A DNA stretch of 64,000 nucleotides from Nitrospirota bacterium. Lineage in GTDB: Bacteria > Nitrospirota > Nitrospiria > Nitrospirales > Nitrospiraceae. Shown in pieces: positions 1-8,420 of the stretch. The notes under the pieces were generated by a model that saw nothing but the letters and a program-made list of their open reading frames with translations, did not search any database and had not been told where the DNA came from. The position numbers were made by a program, and so were the translations under genes. The stretch spans positions 38,839 to 102,838 of the forward strand of contig JAUXQT010000086.1 in the NCBI GenBank assembly GCA_030682135.1, in the 5' to 3' direction. Numbering within the stretch: position 1 is the first letter of the stretch; each line of letters opens with the position of its first letter.

Positions 1-687
1 GCTGACACGGGCCAGGGGATAGGCGTCATTGTTCTTGTTGAGATCGTCGGCGAGCTGCTCAGGCAGGATGGCGTAGCCCACACGGAAACCGGCCAGGCTG
101 TGGGCCTTGGACAATGTGCGTGTCACGAGCAAATTCCGATGGCGCGGCACCCAGGAGGCCACCGACTGGCCGGCCATGCCGACGAAGGCCTCATCCACCA
201 GGAATTGCGTGTCCGGATGGCGCGCCAGCAAATCGGGAAGCGGCGCCATGTCGAACGTCCCGCCATTGGGATTATTGGGATTGACGATCGCAACAAGCGT
301 CGTGCCTGGTGGGATCGTGAGCGCCGCCAGGTCGAATGAGAAATTGTCCTGAGGCAAGAGCCGTGTCTCTGTGTAGGACTCGGCAATCTCAGGGAAGAGC
401 ACATAGGTCGGCGTCAGCAAGTGCACACGTTGCCCGAGCCTCGCAAACAGCTGGCGCAGAATGAGTTCCGACCCCGCATTGATATGAATCAGTCGCTCCG
501 GAACACCCAGCTGTTCGCTCAGCAACCGACGGAGCGGAGCGGAGTAGGCTTCCGTGTAGTAGTTGCTCCGGGCCAGTTCCTCTTGGGCAGCGGCAATCGC
601 CTCATCCAGTGGCGGGAGCGGGTTCTCGCAGAGCAGCATTTTGATGCCGGCAAACGTCCCGCCACCTTTTTCGAGCAATGACGTCAT
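1..687 (-). CDS. PLP-dependent aminotransferase class I/II (HisC/CobD-like), 3' end outside window
   Basis: Fold-type I PLP aminotransferase; 229 residues are visible and the C-terminus lies beyond the left edge. I read this frame directly from the minus strand. Visible landmarks are the substrate/cofactor loop NPNNPNGG, the VDEAF segment that holds the Asp pairing with the pyridine nitrogen, and TRTLSKAHSLAGFRVGY, whose Lys should form the Schiff base. This pattern is typical of histidinol-phosphate aminotransferase and the related CobD threonine-phosphate decarboxylase; the two cannot be separated from this fragment. The ATG is preceded by AGGGGAGGA and overlaps the stop of the ferritin-like gene by ATGA, so the two are probably translationally coupled. 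Confidence 0.8.
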   Translation of the reverse strand, partial: MTSLLEKGGGTFAGIKMLLCENPLPPLDEAIAAAQEELARSNYYTEAYSAPLRRLLSEQLGVPERLIHINAGSELILRQLFARLGQRVHLLTPTYVLFPEIAESYTETRLLPQDNFSFDLAALTIPPGTTLVAIVNPNNPNGGTFDMAPLPDLLARHPDTQFLVDEAFVGMAGQSVASWVPRHRNLLVTRTLSKAHSLAGFRVGYAILPEQLADDLNKNNDAYPLARVS

Positions 688-1157
688 ATAGTCCTCCCCT
701 GACGGCGGAATCGTTTTTGACCGGATCCGGCTTGTGCCTTCCCCCGACCTGCTTCCCCGCCTCGCGCGACACAGCGTTCGAACGCAGGCAGATGAGCGTC
801 GCGTGACCTGGCTTGGAGCCGTTGAAAGAGGCCCCTCACCTCAGGCTCCTCTGTCTCACGCAAAAACCGGTCATACATCGCGATATTCTCATATTCCCCC
901 TCGACGCCGGTCCGGCAGGCTTCCAACATAGATGCGGGAGGTTGCAGCTTCGCCTCCCAGTCATCGGGCGAGAGCGGAATCCCATACCGAGCGCAGAGCG
1001 CTTCGACCGCTCTCGCATGGGTGTCTTCCGCCTCCACGATGTTGATGAACGGCCGCACGGGACCGAATGTCTTGATCACCAGCCGATAGAAGGCGCGCGC
1101 CTTATATTCATCGTTCAGGGCTTCGAGGATCATGGCCTTGGTCTTCTCGTCGAGCAT
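684..1157 (-). CDS. Ferritin-like (DUF2202-type) protein
   Basis: A 157-residue protein with no signal peptide. It has Glu/His-rich helices typical of the ferritin-like superfamily: EALNDEYKA near residue 15, IVEAEDTHA near residue 41 and EGEYENIAMYDRFL near residue 86, which together would supply the di-iron E/ExxH ligands. The C-terminal 30 residues are basic and look disordered. DUF2202 members are poorly characterised; a di-iron redox or iron-handling role is inferred from the motif pattern. It lies upstream of, and overlaps by 4 bp, the aminotransferase gene. Confidence 0.65.
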   Translation of the reverse strand: MLDEKTKAMILEALNDEYKARAFYRLVIKTFGPVRPFINIVEAEDTHARAVEALCARYGIPLSPDDWEAKLQPPASMLEACRTGVEGEYENIAMYDRFLRETEEPEVRGLFQRLQARSRDAHLPAFERCVARGGEAGRGKAQAGSGQKRFRRQGRTI

Positions 1158-1166
1158 GGTTCACCG

Positions 1167-1652
1167 TCACAACTTATAGGCCCGATGGCAGGAGACACAG
1201 GCCTCGATGGTCTTTTCGAGTTTCGGCAGGATCGTCTTGAGATCCTTCGAGGACAGCACCTTGGCCAGGTCTTCAGCCTCCTGATGGTGCGCCATCGCGA
1301 GCTCGTGATATTTCGGTGGAAAGGTCGCCCCCGATTCTCGTTCCATGGCTTGGTGATGCTTCGGAAAACCGAGTTCCTCGTGAGCCACTTTGGCCGCCGC
1401 ATCAAACTCTTGCCGGCTCAACGAGGCGACAATGTCGCGGATCGCTTCCAAGTGTTCCCGCATCGTCAGCTTCAAGCCTGCTTCAGCGGCCTGGCTGAGG
1501 CCCAGCGCCGCGCGTTCGTCAGGATGACTATCGCCCGGAGTTCCCTCTTTGATCATGGAGTGCCCATGGACATGCTGAGCCTGCCCGACAGCAGTCAGGC
1601 TCAACAGCCCAACCAATCCCAATCCAACTGTTACGATCGTGATTCGGTTCAT
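1167..1652 (-). CDS. Monoheme cytochrome c'-like periplasmic protein
   Basis: A 161-residue protein with an N-terminal signal peptide (MNRITIVTVGLGLVGLLSL, cleavage near AQA-Q) and one heme motif, CVSCH, only five residues from the C-terminus. A C-terminal CXXCH behind predicted helices is the hallmark of class II cytochromes (c', four-helix bundle). The mature part is rich in His and Glu (HVHGHS, PKHHQAM, MAHHQEAED). It is one of a run of c-type cytochromes and may be cotranscribed with the downstream ferritin-like gene (10 bp gap). Its redox partner cannot be told from sequence. Confidence 0.75.
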   Translation of the reverse strand: MNRITIVTVGLGLVGLLSLTAVGQAQHVHGHSMIKEGTPGDSHPDERAALGLSQAAEAGLKLTMREHLEAIRDIVASLSRQEFDAAAKVAHEELGFPKHHQAMERESGATFPPKYHELAMAHHQEAEDLAKVLSSKDLKTILPKLEKTIEACVSCHRAYKL

Positions 1653-1741
1653 CCCGTCCCCTATTGCCTAACCGTGAAAGCACCTGTGCGCAGCGGCCGC
1701 GCCAAGCCCGCGGCTGCTGCGCATCCGTCCTTGCCTGCGGA

Positions 1742-2356
1742 TTACTTGTGTTCAGCCATGTGTTCGGTTACACGAATCGCATAGGTCATCGCCCCCATGG
1801 TCGCTGATTCCGTATCCCTCGTTCCCAGAGCGGCCCGCAGCAACGCGGCGGACATGCGAGCCTGGGCCTGGGACATCCCGGCCATGCGGCCCAACTCGAT
1901 GGACTTTTTCCCGTGCTCGACTGCGGCCCTGAGATATTCCAGGGTACTTTCGATCGCATCGCAAGTATTGACGGGGGTGCACCCCTTCATCGCGTCGTGC
2001 GCTTCCTGGAGATACTTCATCACGCCATGCCCATCGCCAGGATTCTCAACATCCTTGTTGAAGTCCGGATTCCCCGACCCCACGACGACATTGATCGCTC
2101 GCTGCGTATGCGCTCGATGCCAGCCCATTCCCGTTTGGTGCGGCGCAATGGCGAGTTCGGAGTAGTGGATCGCAATTCGCAGCTGCTCATGGGCCTTCAT
2201 CAGGATCTCATGCGAAGAGGACGAGCCCTTTTCCGGTTCCGCACTCCTGGCTGGAGCCGGAGCGATGACGAGTGACAGGGTCGATGCAGCCATGAGGGCG
2301 ACGATCGCCATGGCTTTGGTCCTCGCTGGCAGATGTTTCATCATGAACGTATACAT
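1742..2356 (-). CDS. Secreted helical protein, possibly SmbP-like metal-binding
   Basis: A 204-residue secreted protein of unknown function. I chose the ATG at 2356 because AAGGAGGAG lies 5 bp upstream and a signal peptide ending near PARSAEP follows directly; the longer frame to 2461 has no such support. The mature chain is helical with regularly spaced Ala/His (HEILMKAHEQLRIAIHYSEL; EHGKKSIELGRM), which resembles small metal-binding proteins of the SmbP type from nitrifiers, but I regard this only as a suggestion. There is no CXXCH; the two Cys (GCTPVNTCD) may form a disulfide. It sits among cytochromes and is probably periplasmic. Confidence 0.55.
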   Translation of the reverse strand: MYTFMMKHLPARTKAMAIVALMAASTLSLVIAPAPARSAEPEKGSSSSHEILMKAHEQLRIAIHYSELAIAPHQTGMGWHRAHTQRAINVVVGSGNPDFNKDVENPGDGHGVMKYLQEAHDAMKGCTPVNTCDAIESTLEYLRAAVEHGKKSIELGRMAGMSQAQARMSAALLRAALGTRDTESATMGAMTYAIRVTEHMAEHK

Positions 2357-2613
2357 GGCTTCTCCTCCTTGAGCACGCACTCCACCGGCCAGAGGCGCAG
2401 ATTGGTTAACGGTGATGTACCCTCGCGACTTTCTGCATTTTGATAAGGACGCACTCCTCATCCTAGGTGCACCTGTTCATCACATTGACCTCCTTCCCAT
2501 CCATTTTCACTTCGTTTCCGCTCAGCAACTGAATCGCTCGAATTCGACCGCTTCGCACGCCACGACCGCCTCCGCTACCCTCAACGATCTCCTTACGCGA
2601 CGACGCCCTCCGT

Positions 2614-3198
2614 TTACTCAGGTATCGGAATTGAGATCAGGACCGCGCCCAGCACATCGTTCAGCTTATAGTCACGCTTCGAGCTGCGGGGGTCGGCGTT
2701 ATGACAGCTCACACAAATGGGCGAGACCGCCAGGTCCGCATACAGGGCTTGGAAGTAGCGGGCGCCTCCCTCCTTGACTTGGCCCTTATACGGCTGCTCG
2801 GGATGTGCCATGACCGCCTCAAGCGCCTTGCGCTCGAATTCGGTCTGAGGCCCGCTTTGTTTGTTGATGGGATTCAAGCTGATCAACCGGTACCGCACGC
2901 TGCTTCCCGTCAGCGTCGCCAGGCTCGCCGCCTCCTGAAAGAATTGGGCCGGCAACGGGAGCGCGCTGACCTCGCGCCACTTCTCCGACGATTCGATTAC
3001 GCCCCTCCGCTGCATCCGCTCCACGACGTGGACGGTATAAAATGTCCGGTCGGCCTCCAGCACGGAATGGATGTAATCCACGACCGTTTCCAGCGGAACA
3101 CTGCCGGCCGACTCCTTGCCGGCAAAGCCGGGCCTCCAAGCCACAAACAGACACAGGACGACGCCCAACCCTCCGGCAAACCACTTCCTGAACGACAT
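2614..3198 (-). CDS. DUF3365/Tll0287-like monoheme protein
   Basis: A 194-residue exported protein. The start at 3198 has GAAGGGAGGG upstream and is followed by a signal peptide (MSFRKWFAGGLGVVLCLFVA). The mature sequence fits the DUF3365 (Tll0287-like) family: VVDYIHSVLEADRTFYTVHV, a central YRLISLNPINK segment and a C-terminal CVSCHN heme site followed by DVLGAVLISIPI. Family members are heme-bearing sensory or redox domains, and this one is a stand-alone secreted form. It belongs to the leftward cytochrome run, 77 bp downstream of a DUF4177-like membrane protein gene. Confidence 0.75.
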   Translation of the reverse strand: MSFRKWFAGGLGVVLCLFVAWRPGFAGKESAGSVPLETVVDYIHSVLEADRTFYTVHVVERMQRRGVIESSEKWREVSALPLPAQFFQEAASLATLTGSSVRYRLISLNPINKQSGPQTEFERKALEAVMAHPEQPYKGQVKEGGARYFQALYADLAVSPICVSCHNADPRSSKRDYKLNDVLGAVLISIPIPE

Positions 3199-3275
3199 GA
3201 CACCCTCCCTTCGAAAGAGCTGTATCCGGCCCGGAGACCGGAACATGATGAAGAATGCCGCCCCCCTGCCTCCTT

Positions 3276-3557
3276 TCACTCTGGAGCAGAGGGAGCCCCC
3301 TTCTTGAAGATGAGCCGCGGAGTTTGCAGCTCGCCCATTTCAAACGCCGCGAGTTCCCATCCAGCTTGGCCATACTCGTTTAATGCGGATTGGATGCTGC
3401 GCGTGTCGGGCGGAACTTCGATAACCCGGTACTCGAATCGCGGTTGATTCGAAGGACCTTGCGACACAACGGGTGTCGCGCGTAGGGAGAGGAAGAGAAC
3501 CAGCAATAGACAGCCGGTTCCTATGAATAACCACCGCCAGCGGTTGGCCTCATCCAT
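3276..3557 (-). CDS. Small membrane-anchored protein, DUF4177-like
   Basis: A 93-residue protein with one N-terminal transmembrane helix (WLFIGTGCLLLVLFLSLRA) and a short soluble domain FEYRVIEVPPD...LNEYGQAGWELAAFEM, which matches the DUF4177 pattern (hydrophobic beta strand, then LNxxGxxGWEL). Function of that domain is unknown. I prefer the ATG at 3557, preceded by GAGGAGAG, over the in-frame ATG four codons earlier. It lies 18 bp downstream of the monoheme cytochrome gene and is likely in the same transcript. Confidence 0.6.
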   Translation of the reverse strand: MDEANRWRWLFIGTGCLLLVLFLSLRATPVVSQGPSNQPRFEYRVIEVPPDTRSIQSALNEYGQAGWELAAFEMGELQTPRLIFKKGAPSAPE

Positions 3558-3575
3558 GGCTCTCCTCATCCAGGG

Positions 3576-3947
3576 TTACGGCTTGAGCGACCGGATGTAC
3601 GCCAGTAAATCGGCCAACTGAGCCTCTTCAAATGCCCCGTCATAACTCGACATGGCCGTACCGGGCCGCCCCTCCAGGATCGTCTTGCGCAGTTGTGCGT
3701 CGGTCTTTGTCTGAGTGGCCTTGGCCGCGAGGTTCGCGGGCGGCGGGGCCAGATAGGCGGCCATGTCGCTGTCGCCTTTTCCCGTCGGGCCATGGCAGCT
3801 CTGACAACTCTCCAGATAGAGCTTCTTGCCTGACTCGGGATTTCCCTTTCCCTGCGCGGCCCCCGTCTCTCCGACCAACAAAATACTTGTGACGATCAGG
3901 ATTGCGACGGATATCGCGATTGTCGTCCATTGCCCTGCACGGTTCAT
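3576..3947 (-). CDS. Monoheme cytochrome c class I
   Basis: A 123-residue protein: signal peptide, then a compact class I cytochrome c domain with CQSCH near residue 49, a Pro-rich loop (YLAPPPANL) and the terminal helix LADLLAYIRSLKP. The probable Met axial ligand is in GTAMSSYDG. Small soluble periplasmic electron carriers have this form. It lies 21 bp downstream of the diheme cytochrome (3969-4658) and 18 bp upstream of the DUF4177-like gene, consistent with one operon. Confidence 0.85.
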   Translation of the reverse strand: MNRAGQWTTIAISVAILIVTSILLVGETGAAQGKGNPESGKKLYLESCQSCHGPTGKGDSDMAAYLAPPPANLAAKATQTKTDAQLRKTILEGRPGTAMSSYDGAFEEAQLADLLAYIRSLKP

Positions 3948-3968
3948 CGTACCCTCCTCTTCTCGTCC

Positions 3969-4658
3969 CTACTTCAACGTCATCATGTAGGCCGTGATCG
4001 CATAGATGTCTTTATCCGGCAGAGGCGGCTTCGGAATATAGGCGCCGCTGTCAGGCTCGAAATCGTTCGGATTCTGGTTGAAGCGATAGACCCAGTCTCC
4101 ATTGAGGCGTTCATTGAACTTGATGAACGACGTACTCGATGTTCCCCCGGCGTAGCCCTTGGCCGTTTTGGCCGGTGTGAAGTGGCAGTTTTGACAGCCG
4201 TGCTCTCGATAGAGTGCTTCCCCTCGCTGGAGTTGCTCCGGCGTTCCAGGCTTCATCACGCCCTCTTTGATTCGTCCATCCTTCCGCGTGGCGAGAAACC
4301 CGGTCACAGCTTTCGCCTGATCGGCGGGCAAAGCCAGATGCCGCTTCTTCCGCTCCGGGCGAAAATCATAACCGATGGGGTAATGTTTGAACTCCGGGTT
4401 CTGAAGCCACTCGGCAAGCCAGTCGCGCTGATATTTGTTCCCGGCCCAGATGAGGTCCGGCGCCTGCTTCGTTCGACGCGGCGCAGGCTTCCCCTCGATC
4501 CGATGGCACTGCACACAGGTGGTTTTCACGATCTTTTCACCGGGATCTGCAGCAGTCGCCATTGCGAACTTGGCGATGACCAGCAAGTTCACCATCGAGA
4601 CGGCGATGCCAAGTACAACCGTAAATCGTATCTTCCGATGCGAGCGGCTCCGGTTCAT
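3969..4658 (-). CDS. Diheme cytochrome c (paralogue of the 8483-9493 triheme protein)
   Basis: A 229-residue exported diheme cytochrome. The start at 4658 is preceded by GGAGGATTTGAG; the basic N-terminus MNRSRSHRKIR and hydrophobic segment form a signal peptide. Heme motifs are CVQCH (48-52) and CQNCH (155-159). Between them lies APDLIWAGNKYQRDWLAEWL, and the end has DWVYRFNQNPNDFEPDSG. Both segments recur closely in the protein at 8483-9493, so the two are paralogues, this one lacking the third C-terminal heme domain. Soluble periplasmic electron transfer is the likely role; partners unknown. Confidence 0.85.
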   Translation of the reverse strand: MNRSRSHRKIRFTVVLGIAVSMVNLLVIAKFAMATAADPGEKIVKTTCVQCHRIEGKPAPRRTKQAPDLIWAGNKYQRDWLAEWLQNPEFKHYPIGYDFRPERKKRHLALPADQAKAVTGFLATRKDGRIKEGVMKPGTPEQLQRGEALYREHGCQNCHFTPAKTAKGYAGGTSSTSFIKFNERLNGDWVYRFNQNPNDFEPDSGAYIPKPPLPDKDIYAITAYMMTLK

Positions 4659-5162
4659 CTCAAATCCTCCATGCCTCTGCAGCAGCTCCTTCGCCTTACT
4701 TTCGGCTGCGCCCCACAGCCCTCGTTTCACTCATCCCAATCCATACGAGTCATTCCCGTAAGATTGGATTCAAGGACATTAGACTACCCCTCTCGTACAC
4801 ATGCCGTAGAAACAACCATTGCCATTCGAAATGGTGCAAAATGATGCACGTGCTTCTACGCAGATGCGATTCGGGTGCCACCGAGACAGTTTCGAGGCCG
4901 CGTCAGCACATTGCACAAAAACAAGCAGTTGAAGCTGTCAGATCGGAGCAGGGCGGTGGTGAGGTGGCGCAAAGATACCCAGAAGACCCATATCAGACGA
5001 GGTAAATCGCTACGACGTACGCAGAGGATGCAGTTGATTCCTTGCGATCAAGGAAGGGGAAGGCGCCATCTCCGTAGACAACGCGGCTGGAGAGATTCGG
5101 ATTGGCCTGGCCTGTATGGTACCCGACACGCACTCTCGACTCAGGAACGCAGAGGGCAGGAA
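4659..5162. other. About 500 bp without a convincing gene
   Basis: Open frames here have composition unlike proteins (very Arg-rich, no recognisable domain) and no ribosome site, so I call none. The stretch upstream of the 4658 start must hold the promoter of the leftward cytochrome run. It contains a near-palindrome ccattcgaaatgg followed by tgcaaaatgatgca around 4820-4850, which could be an operator. I could not identify a confident -10/-35 pair. Confidence 0.4.
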
Positions 5163-5717
5163 TCAGAAAAACGGATGGGGGGATATGCCGAACGGTAACG
5201 CCTTGGTATCCTCGCCTGCGTGGCCTCGAATGCGCCAGGCTCCATTTTCATAGACCACATGGTGAATTTCGTAAAACCAGCTATCGATGATCACCCGCTT
5301 TCCCGTTTCTTTCGACAATCCCCACAAGCTGCCGGTACAGGAAATATCGGCGGTGGGCTGCTTGGCCGATCCTCCAACGTGAATGCGTGAAAACGTGTGG
5401 GTGCTGGCCAAATTGTCATAGCCCGCAAACATCTCCTCCCAAATCTTTCTCAAATCGCTTTTCGACAACCCGTGGTAACGATACTGTTCGGAATACAGGG
5501 CCATCAGGCCGTCCAGATCGCGGGCATGGAGTGCATCCTCCGCTCTGTTAAAGGCGGCGAGAATTTCGCTCACATCCTTGTCGCTGCCCTTGATCTCGGC
5601 CCATCGGTCGACATAGATCTTGCCTGCGTCTGGCAGAGCCGGCAGACTGCACCCGCCGAGGAGCATCACGATCGCGACCAAGACCATGCGTGTCCCGAAT
5701 GCTTGGATCTTGTTCAT
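5163..5717 (-). CDS. NTF2/SnoaL-like lipoprotein
   Basis: A 184-residue lipoprotein. The start at 5717 gives a signal peptide with lipobox LLGGC (Cys near residue 23) and an AGGA ribosome site. The mature part is an NTF2-like fold domain: SEILAAFNRAEDALHARDLD, LMALYSEQYRYHG, then beta strands ending in YENGAWRIRGH, as in DUF4440/SnoaL-like proteins. Such domains bind small molecules or act as scaffolds; no catalytic role can be assigned. It is separated from the downstream cytochrome run by about 500 bp. Confidence 0.65.
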   Translation of the reverse strand: MNKIQAFGTRMVLVAIVMLLGGCSLPALPDAGKIYVDRWAEIKGSDKDVSEILAAFNRAEDALHARDLDGLMALYSEQYRYHGLSKSDLRKIWEEMFAGYDNLASTHTFSRIHVGGSAKQPTADISCTGSLWGLSKETGKRVIIDSWFYEIHHVVYENGAWRIRGHAGEDTKALPFGISPHPFF

Positions 5718-5834
5718 TCCTGATTCGCTCCTCAGATCCTGCGCATCGAGGCCATCGCTCCACGTCATATCTGTCCGTGCAAGGGCTGAGACATGAGAGC
5801 CGCCGGCGTCTCGTTTCATGGTTCCCATCTCAGG

Positions 5835-6392
5835 TTACCGGCCACAGGCTTCGCCTTCACAACCGCCCATGCCACCTCTCGGTCCACGATGTTCCATCCC
5901 GCCCATCCCGCCGCCAGGACCCATCATGGGTCCCATGCCTTCTCCATGGCCCATCATGCCGGGGCCATGTTCGCCGCCGAAGCTGCGCTCGTACTGCATG
6001 ATGGTCCAAATTTCTTCGTCCGTCAGCTGGCCGCCAAATCCCACCATGCTGGTCCCGGCCGATCCGTGCTTGATCACCCAGAAAATTTCGCCCTCAGTCC
6101 GGTGACGCCAGAATCCATGATGCTGGAAATTGCGCGGCGACGGATCTAGTTGGGCCGCCACCGGCCCATTGCCACTCCCGTCTTTTCCATGGCAGTTGAA
6201 GCAAGCCCCTTTGCCGTTGTAGAGCGCCTTGCCCTGCGCAACGATCTCAGGGGAACTCGTCAAGGGACTCGTCAATGCGCGCGCTTCGGCCAGCTTATCG
6301 GCCGGCACCCGCGGCTGCATGATTTGTCGCTCCGCAGCCCAAGAGGGAATGGCAAAAGACAACGCCACGATAATCAGGGGGAATATCTTCAT
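5835..6392 (-). CDS. Monoheme cytochrome c with Gly/Met-rich tail
   Basis: A 185-residue exported cytochrome. The start at 6392 (MKIFPLIIVALSF) has CAGGAG upstream and a signal peptide cleaved near SWAAE. A class I domain follows with CFNCH near residue 65 and probable Met ligand in GTSMVGFGG. The last 45 residues are unusual: Gly, Met and His dominate (GPGMMGHGEGMGPMMGPGGG), ending in GGCEGEACGR. Met/His-rich tails of this kind often bind copper; that is an inference here. It lies between the NTF2-like lipoprotein and a DUF2231 membrane protein. Confidence 0.85.
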   Translation of the reverse strand: MKIFPLIIVALSFAIPSWAAERQIMQPRVPADKLAEARALTSPLTSSPEIVAQGKALYNGKGACFNCHGKDGSGNGPVAAQLDPSPRNFQHHGFWRHRTEGEIFWVIKHGSAGTSMVGFGGQLTDEEIWTIMQYERSFGGEHGPGMMGHGEGMGPMMGPGGGMGGMEHRGPRGGMGGCEGEACGR

Positions 6393-6421
6393 CGTCTTGC
6401 TCCTGTGATCGTCCACTTGCT

Positions 6422-6463
6422 GCTCATCGTTCTGCGCTCATCGTTCTGCGCTCATCGCTCTGC
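6422..6463. repeat. Three tandem 14-bp units
   Basis: The unit gctcatcgttctgc occurs three times in a row, the third copy with one T-to-C change. It lies just upstream of the 6392 cytochrome start, between its ribosome site and the DUF2231 gene stop. It could be a simple slippage expansion or spaced binding sites. Confidence 0.85.
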
Positions 6464-6478
6464 GTTTTCCACATCCCG

Positions 6479-6922
6479 TTAGGGAGTCACCGGAGCCATC
6501 ACGGTTTTCACCCCGATCCCGTACACATACACGAGTTCGCCACCCCAATAGCCTGTAAGACCCAGGATGACAATCCCGATCGCACCGAGACCGAGCGTGA
6601 GAGAACGGATTTCTTTGAGCCACCCCCACTGCATGGCGAGCCGCAACCCCAACAGCACCACGAAGATGACCAACGTGACTTGGCCCAGGCTCTCGTGGAG
6701 TTCGAGCACCGATTCCGGCGCACCGGCCCGCTTGGCCAGATCCTCTTCCATTCCGCCCGTCACCACCGCCAGCCCTGCGGCCATGACACCGGCCAGCAGG
6801 GTATAGAGACTTGTTTCGCGAAGGCCTCCTGTCGGCCAGCGGGACGCGAGGGCATCGAATGCGACGCTGGCACACAACAGGGCAATGGGGAAATGGACGA
6901 CGATCGGATGAATCGGATGCAT
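6479..6922 (-). CDS. DUF2231 membrane protein
   Basis: A 147-residue integral membrane protein with four predicted helices. It begins MHPIHPIVVHFPIALL, the conserved H-P-(I/L)-H-P-x-x-V-H-F-P start of DUF2231, whose His residues suggest heme or metal binding in the membrane; the biochemical role is unknown. Later segments GWLKEIRSL and GYWGGELVYVYGIGV also fit the family. The ATG at 6922 is preferred to the adjacent TTG at 6925. It precedes the Met-rich monoheme cytochrome, which could be its periplasmic partner. Confidence 0.75.
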   Translation of the reverse strand: MHPIHPIVVHFPIALLCASVAFDALASRWPTGGLRETSLYTLLAGVMAAGLAVVTGGMEEDLAKRAGAPESVLELHESLGQVTLVIFVVLLGLRLAMQWGWLKEIRSLTLGLGAIGIVILGLTGYWGGELVYVYGIGVKTVMAPVTP

Positions 6923-6941
6923 CAAGTCTTGTTCTTTCCTG

Positions 6942-8003
6942 TCACAAATCCAATTCCACCATCTTGCGGTGGAATCGGGTAATCACATTGGGATCCGGCG
7001 TCAGACGGATCGGGGCTTCATCCTTGCCTTTGTACGGCAACAGGTTCAGGACGTGCCGGAGGCTTTCCAGTCGCGCCGCCTGCTTGTCGTTGGCTTTGAC
7101 AATGATCCAGGGACTGAACGTCGCATGTGTCTTGCTAAACATTTCTTCTTTATAACGGGTGTAGGAATCCCACAGCTCCTGCGCCTTCTCATCGACCGGG
7201 CTCAGCTTCCATTGCTTGAGCGGGTTCTGCCTGCGCGCCTCGAACCGCTTGGCCTGCTCGTCCTTGGAGATGGAGAACCAGAACTTGATGATGGTCACCC
7301 CATCTTCATAGAGCATATGTTCGAATTCAGGAACCTGCTGGAGGAACCGTTGATGTTCCTTCTTGCTGCAGAATCCCATTACCGGTTCGACCACCGCACG
7401 GTTGTACCAACTGCGGTCGAAGAACACGATCTCGCCCTTGTTGGGCAACTGGCGAATATAGCGCTGAAAGTACCATTGGCCTCGCTCTTCGTCCGAGGGT
7501 TTTGGCAGCGCAACCACCCGCATAGCGCGAGGATTCAGATGTTCGGTGAACCGCCGGATCGTGCCACCCTTGCCGGCCGCATCGCGTCCTTCGACCAGGA
7601 TCGCGATCCGCTCACCGTTGCTCTGGACCCACCGTTGCAGCCTGACCAACTCAACTTGTAGTTGCCGCAACTCCTGTTCGTACAGCAAGGTCTTGCGGAC
7701 TTCCTCGATATCGACCGCTTTATTCTCGAGCAGTTGGAGGAGGCCTTTTCTCGTATTAACCCGTCTGAGATCATCGTCGGTCAACGCATGCCCCAATTCA
7801 CCGATGCGTCCTAGCCCCTGAGCGATCGACCTGCTGCCTAGCGGTTGGTAGCCATCCCCTTCTCTCGGCACCATCGTGGGGATGGTCTCCAACCCATTAA
7901 CGTCAAGACGCCCGTCCTTTTCGACGAACTCGTCGATCTCCACCGCATCTTCTCGATTCTTGCGGCTTTTTGATTTTCCGGTCGATTCGCCATCGGCTGA
8001 CAT
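6942..8003 (-). CDS. ppk2: Polyphosphate kinase 2 family protein
   Basis: A 353-residue cytosolic enzyme transferring phosphate between polyphosphate and nucleotides. The PPK2 catalytic domain occupies about residues 110-340: Walker A EGRDAAGKGG, PKPSDEERGQWYFQRYI, Walker B VFFDRSWYNRA, and the lid-region Arg run RFEARRQNPLKQWK. The first 100 residues are a charged extension rich in Asp/Glu and Lys. Start ATG at 8003 has AAAGGAA upstream. PPK2 subclasses differ in nucleotide preference (GDP, ADP or AMP); the single-domain form does not settle this. Polyphosphate stores would link it to the energy-reserve genes near 34-40 kb. Confidence 0.9.
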   Translation of the reverse strand: MSADGESTGKSKSRKNREDAVEIDEFVEKDGRLDVNGLETIPTMVPREGDGYQPLGSRSIAQGLGRIGELGHALTDDDLRRVNTRKGLLQLLENKAVDIEEVRKTLLYEQELRQLQVELVRLQRWVQSNGERIAILVEGRDAAGKGGTIRRFTEHLNPRAMRVVALPKPSDEERGQWYFQRYIRQLPNKGEIVFFDRSWYNRAVVEPVMGFCSKKEHQRFLQQVPEFEHMLYEDGVTIIKFWFSISKDEQAKRFEARRQNPLKQWKLSPVDEKAQELWDSYTRYKEEMFSKTHATFSPWIIVKANDKQAARLESLRHVLNLLPYKGKDEAPIRLTPDPNVITRFHRKMVELDL

Positions 8004-8029
8004 AGGGGATTCCTTTCTTCGCTGCGCAA

Positions 8030-8389
8030 TCAGAATGCGACGTTGCGGTCACGTTCGGCCACGGCCTTGATGTAGTCTGCCATACCCTTGATCGTTGCGC
8101 CAGAAACGAGATCTCCGACGCCGATCTGCCGCGCCACAGCGCAGGCCCCGCAGACCCAGATGGGAATATTCGCGGCTTGCACGGCAGCCAGCAGATCTTT
8201 CAACGGCGTCAGGTTGACTCCCGTCACGTGCTCGGCGGTTCCCTTGCGTCCGAGCGTCACGGATTCATTCCACAGCCAGAGCACGACATCGTGCCCTTGC
8301 TCCTTCGCCACTTTTGCAGCCATGAACGGCAAGGTCGCCATCGTGGGATCGTCTGTGCCTCGACTGCCGGAAATAATAAACGTCGCCAT
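8030..8389 (-). CDS. DsrE/DsrF-like protein
   Basis: A 119-residue soluble protein of the DsrE family: beta strand FIISGSRGTDDPTMATLPFM, GHDVVLWLWNESV, and the loop VCGACAVARQIG carrying two Cys at the site where sulfurtransferase members bind persulfide. It has no signal peptide, so it is cytosolic. Family members relay sulfur (DsrE, TusD) or have unknown roles. The ATG is preceded by GGAGG. It is 26 bp upstream of ppk2. A second DsrE-type protein, exported, lies at 24617-25075. Confidence 0.75.
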   Translation of the reverse strand: MATFIISGSRGTDDPTMATLPFMAAKVAKEQGHDVVLWLWNESVTLGRKGTAEHVTGVNLTPLKDLLAAVQAANIPIWVCGACAVARQIGVGDLVSGATIKGMADYIKAVAERDRNVAF

Positions 8390-8420
8390 CGATGAATCCT
8401 CCGTCTCTCGTCATTCGTCT

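Noticed and set aside
2357..2613. Possible small protein ending near 2470 on the minus strand
   Set aside because: A frame with plausible composition exists but has no ATG with a ribosome site upstream, so it is left as non-coding.
4875..5198. A 107-codon plus-strand frame in the 4659-5162 gap
   Set aside because: Arg/Gln-rich, no ribosome site, and overlaps the end of the leftward NTF2-like gene; not protein-like.
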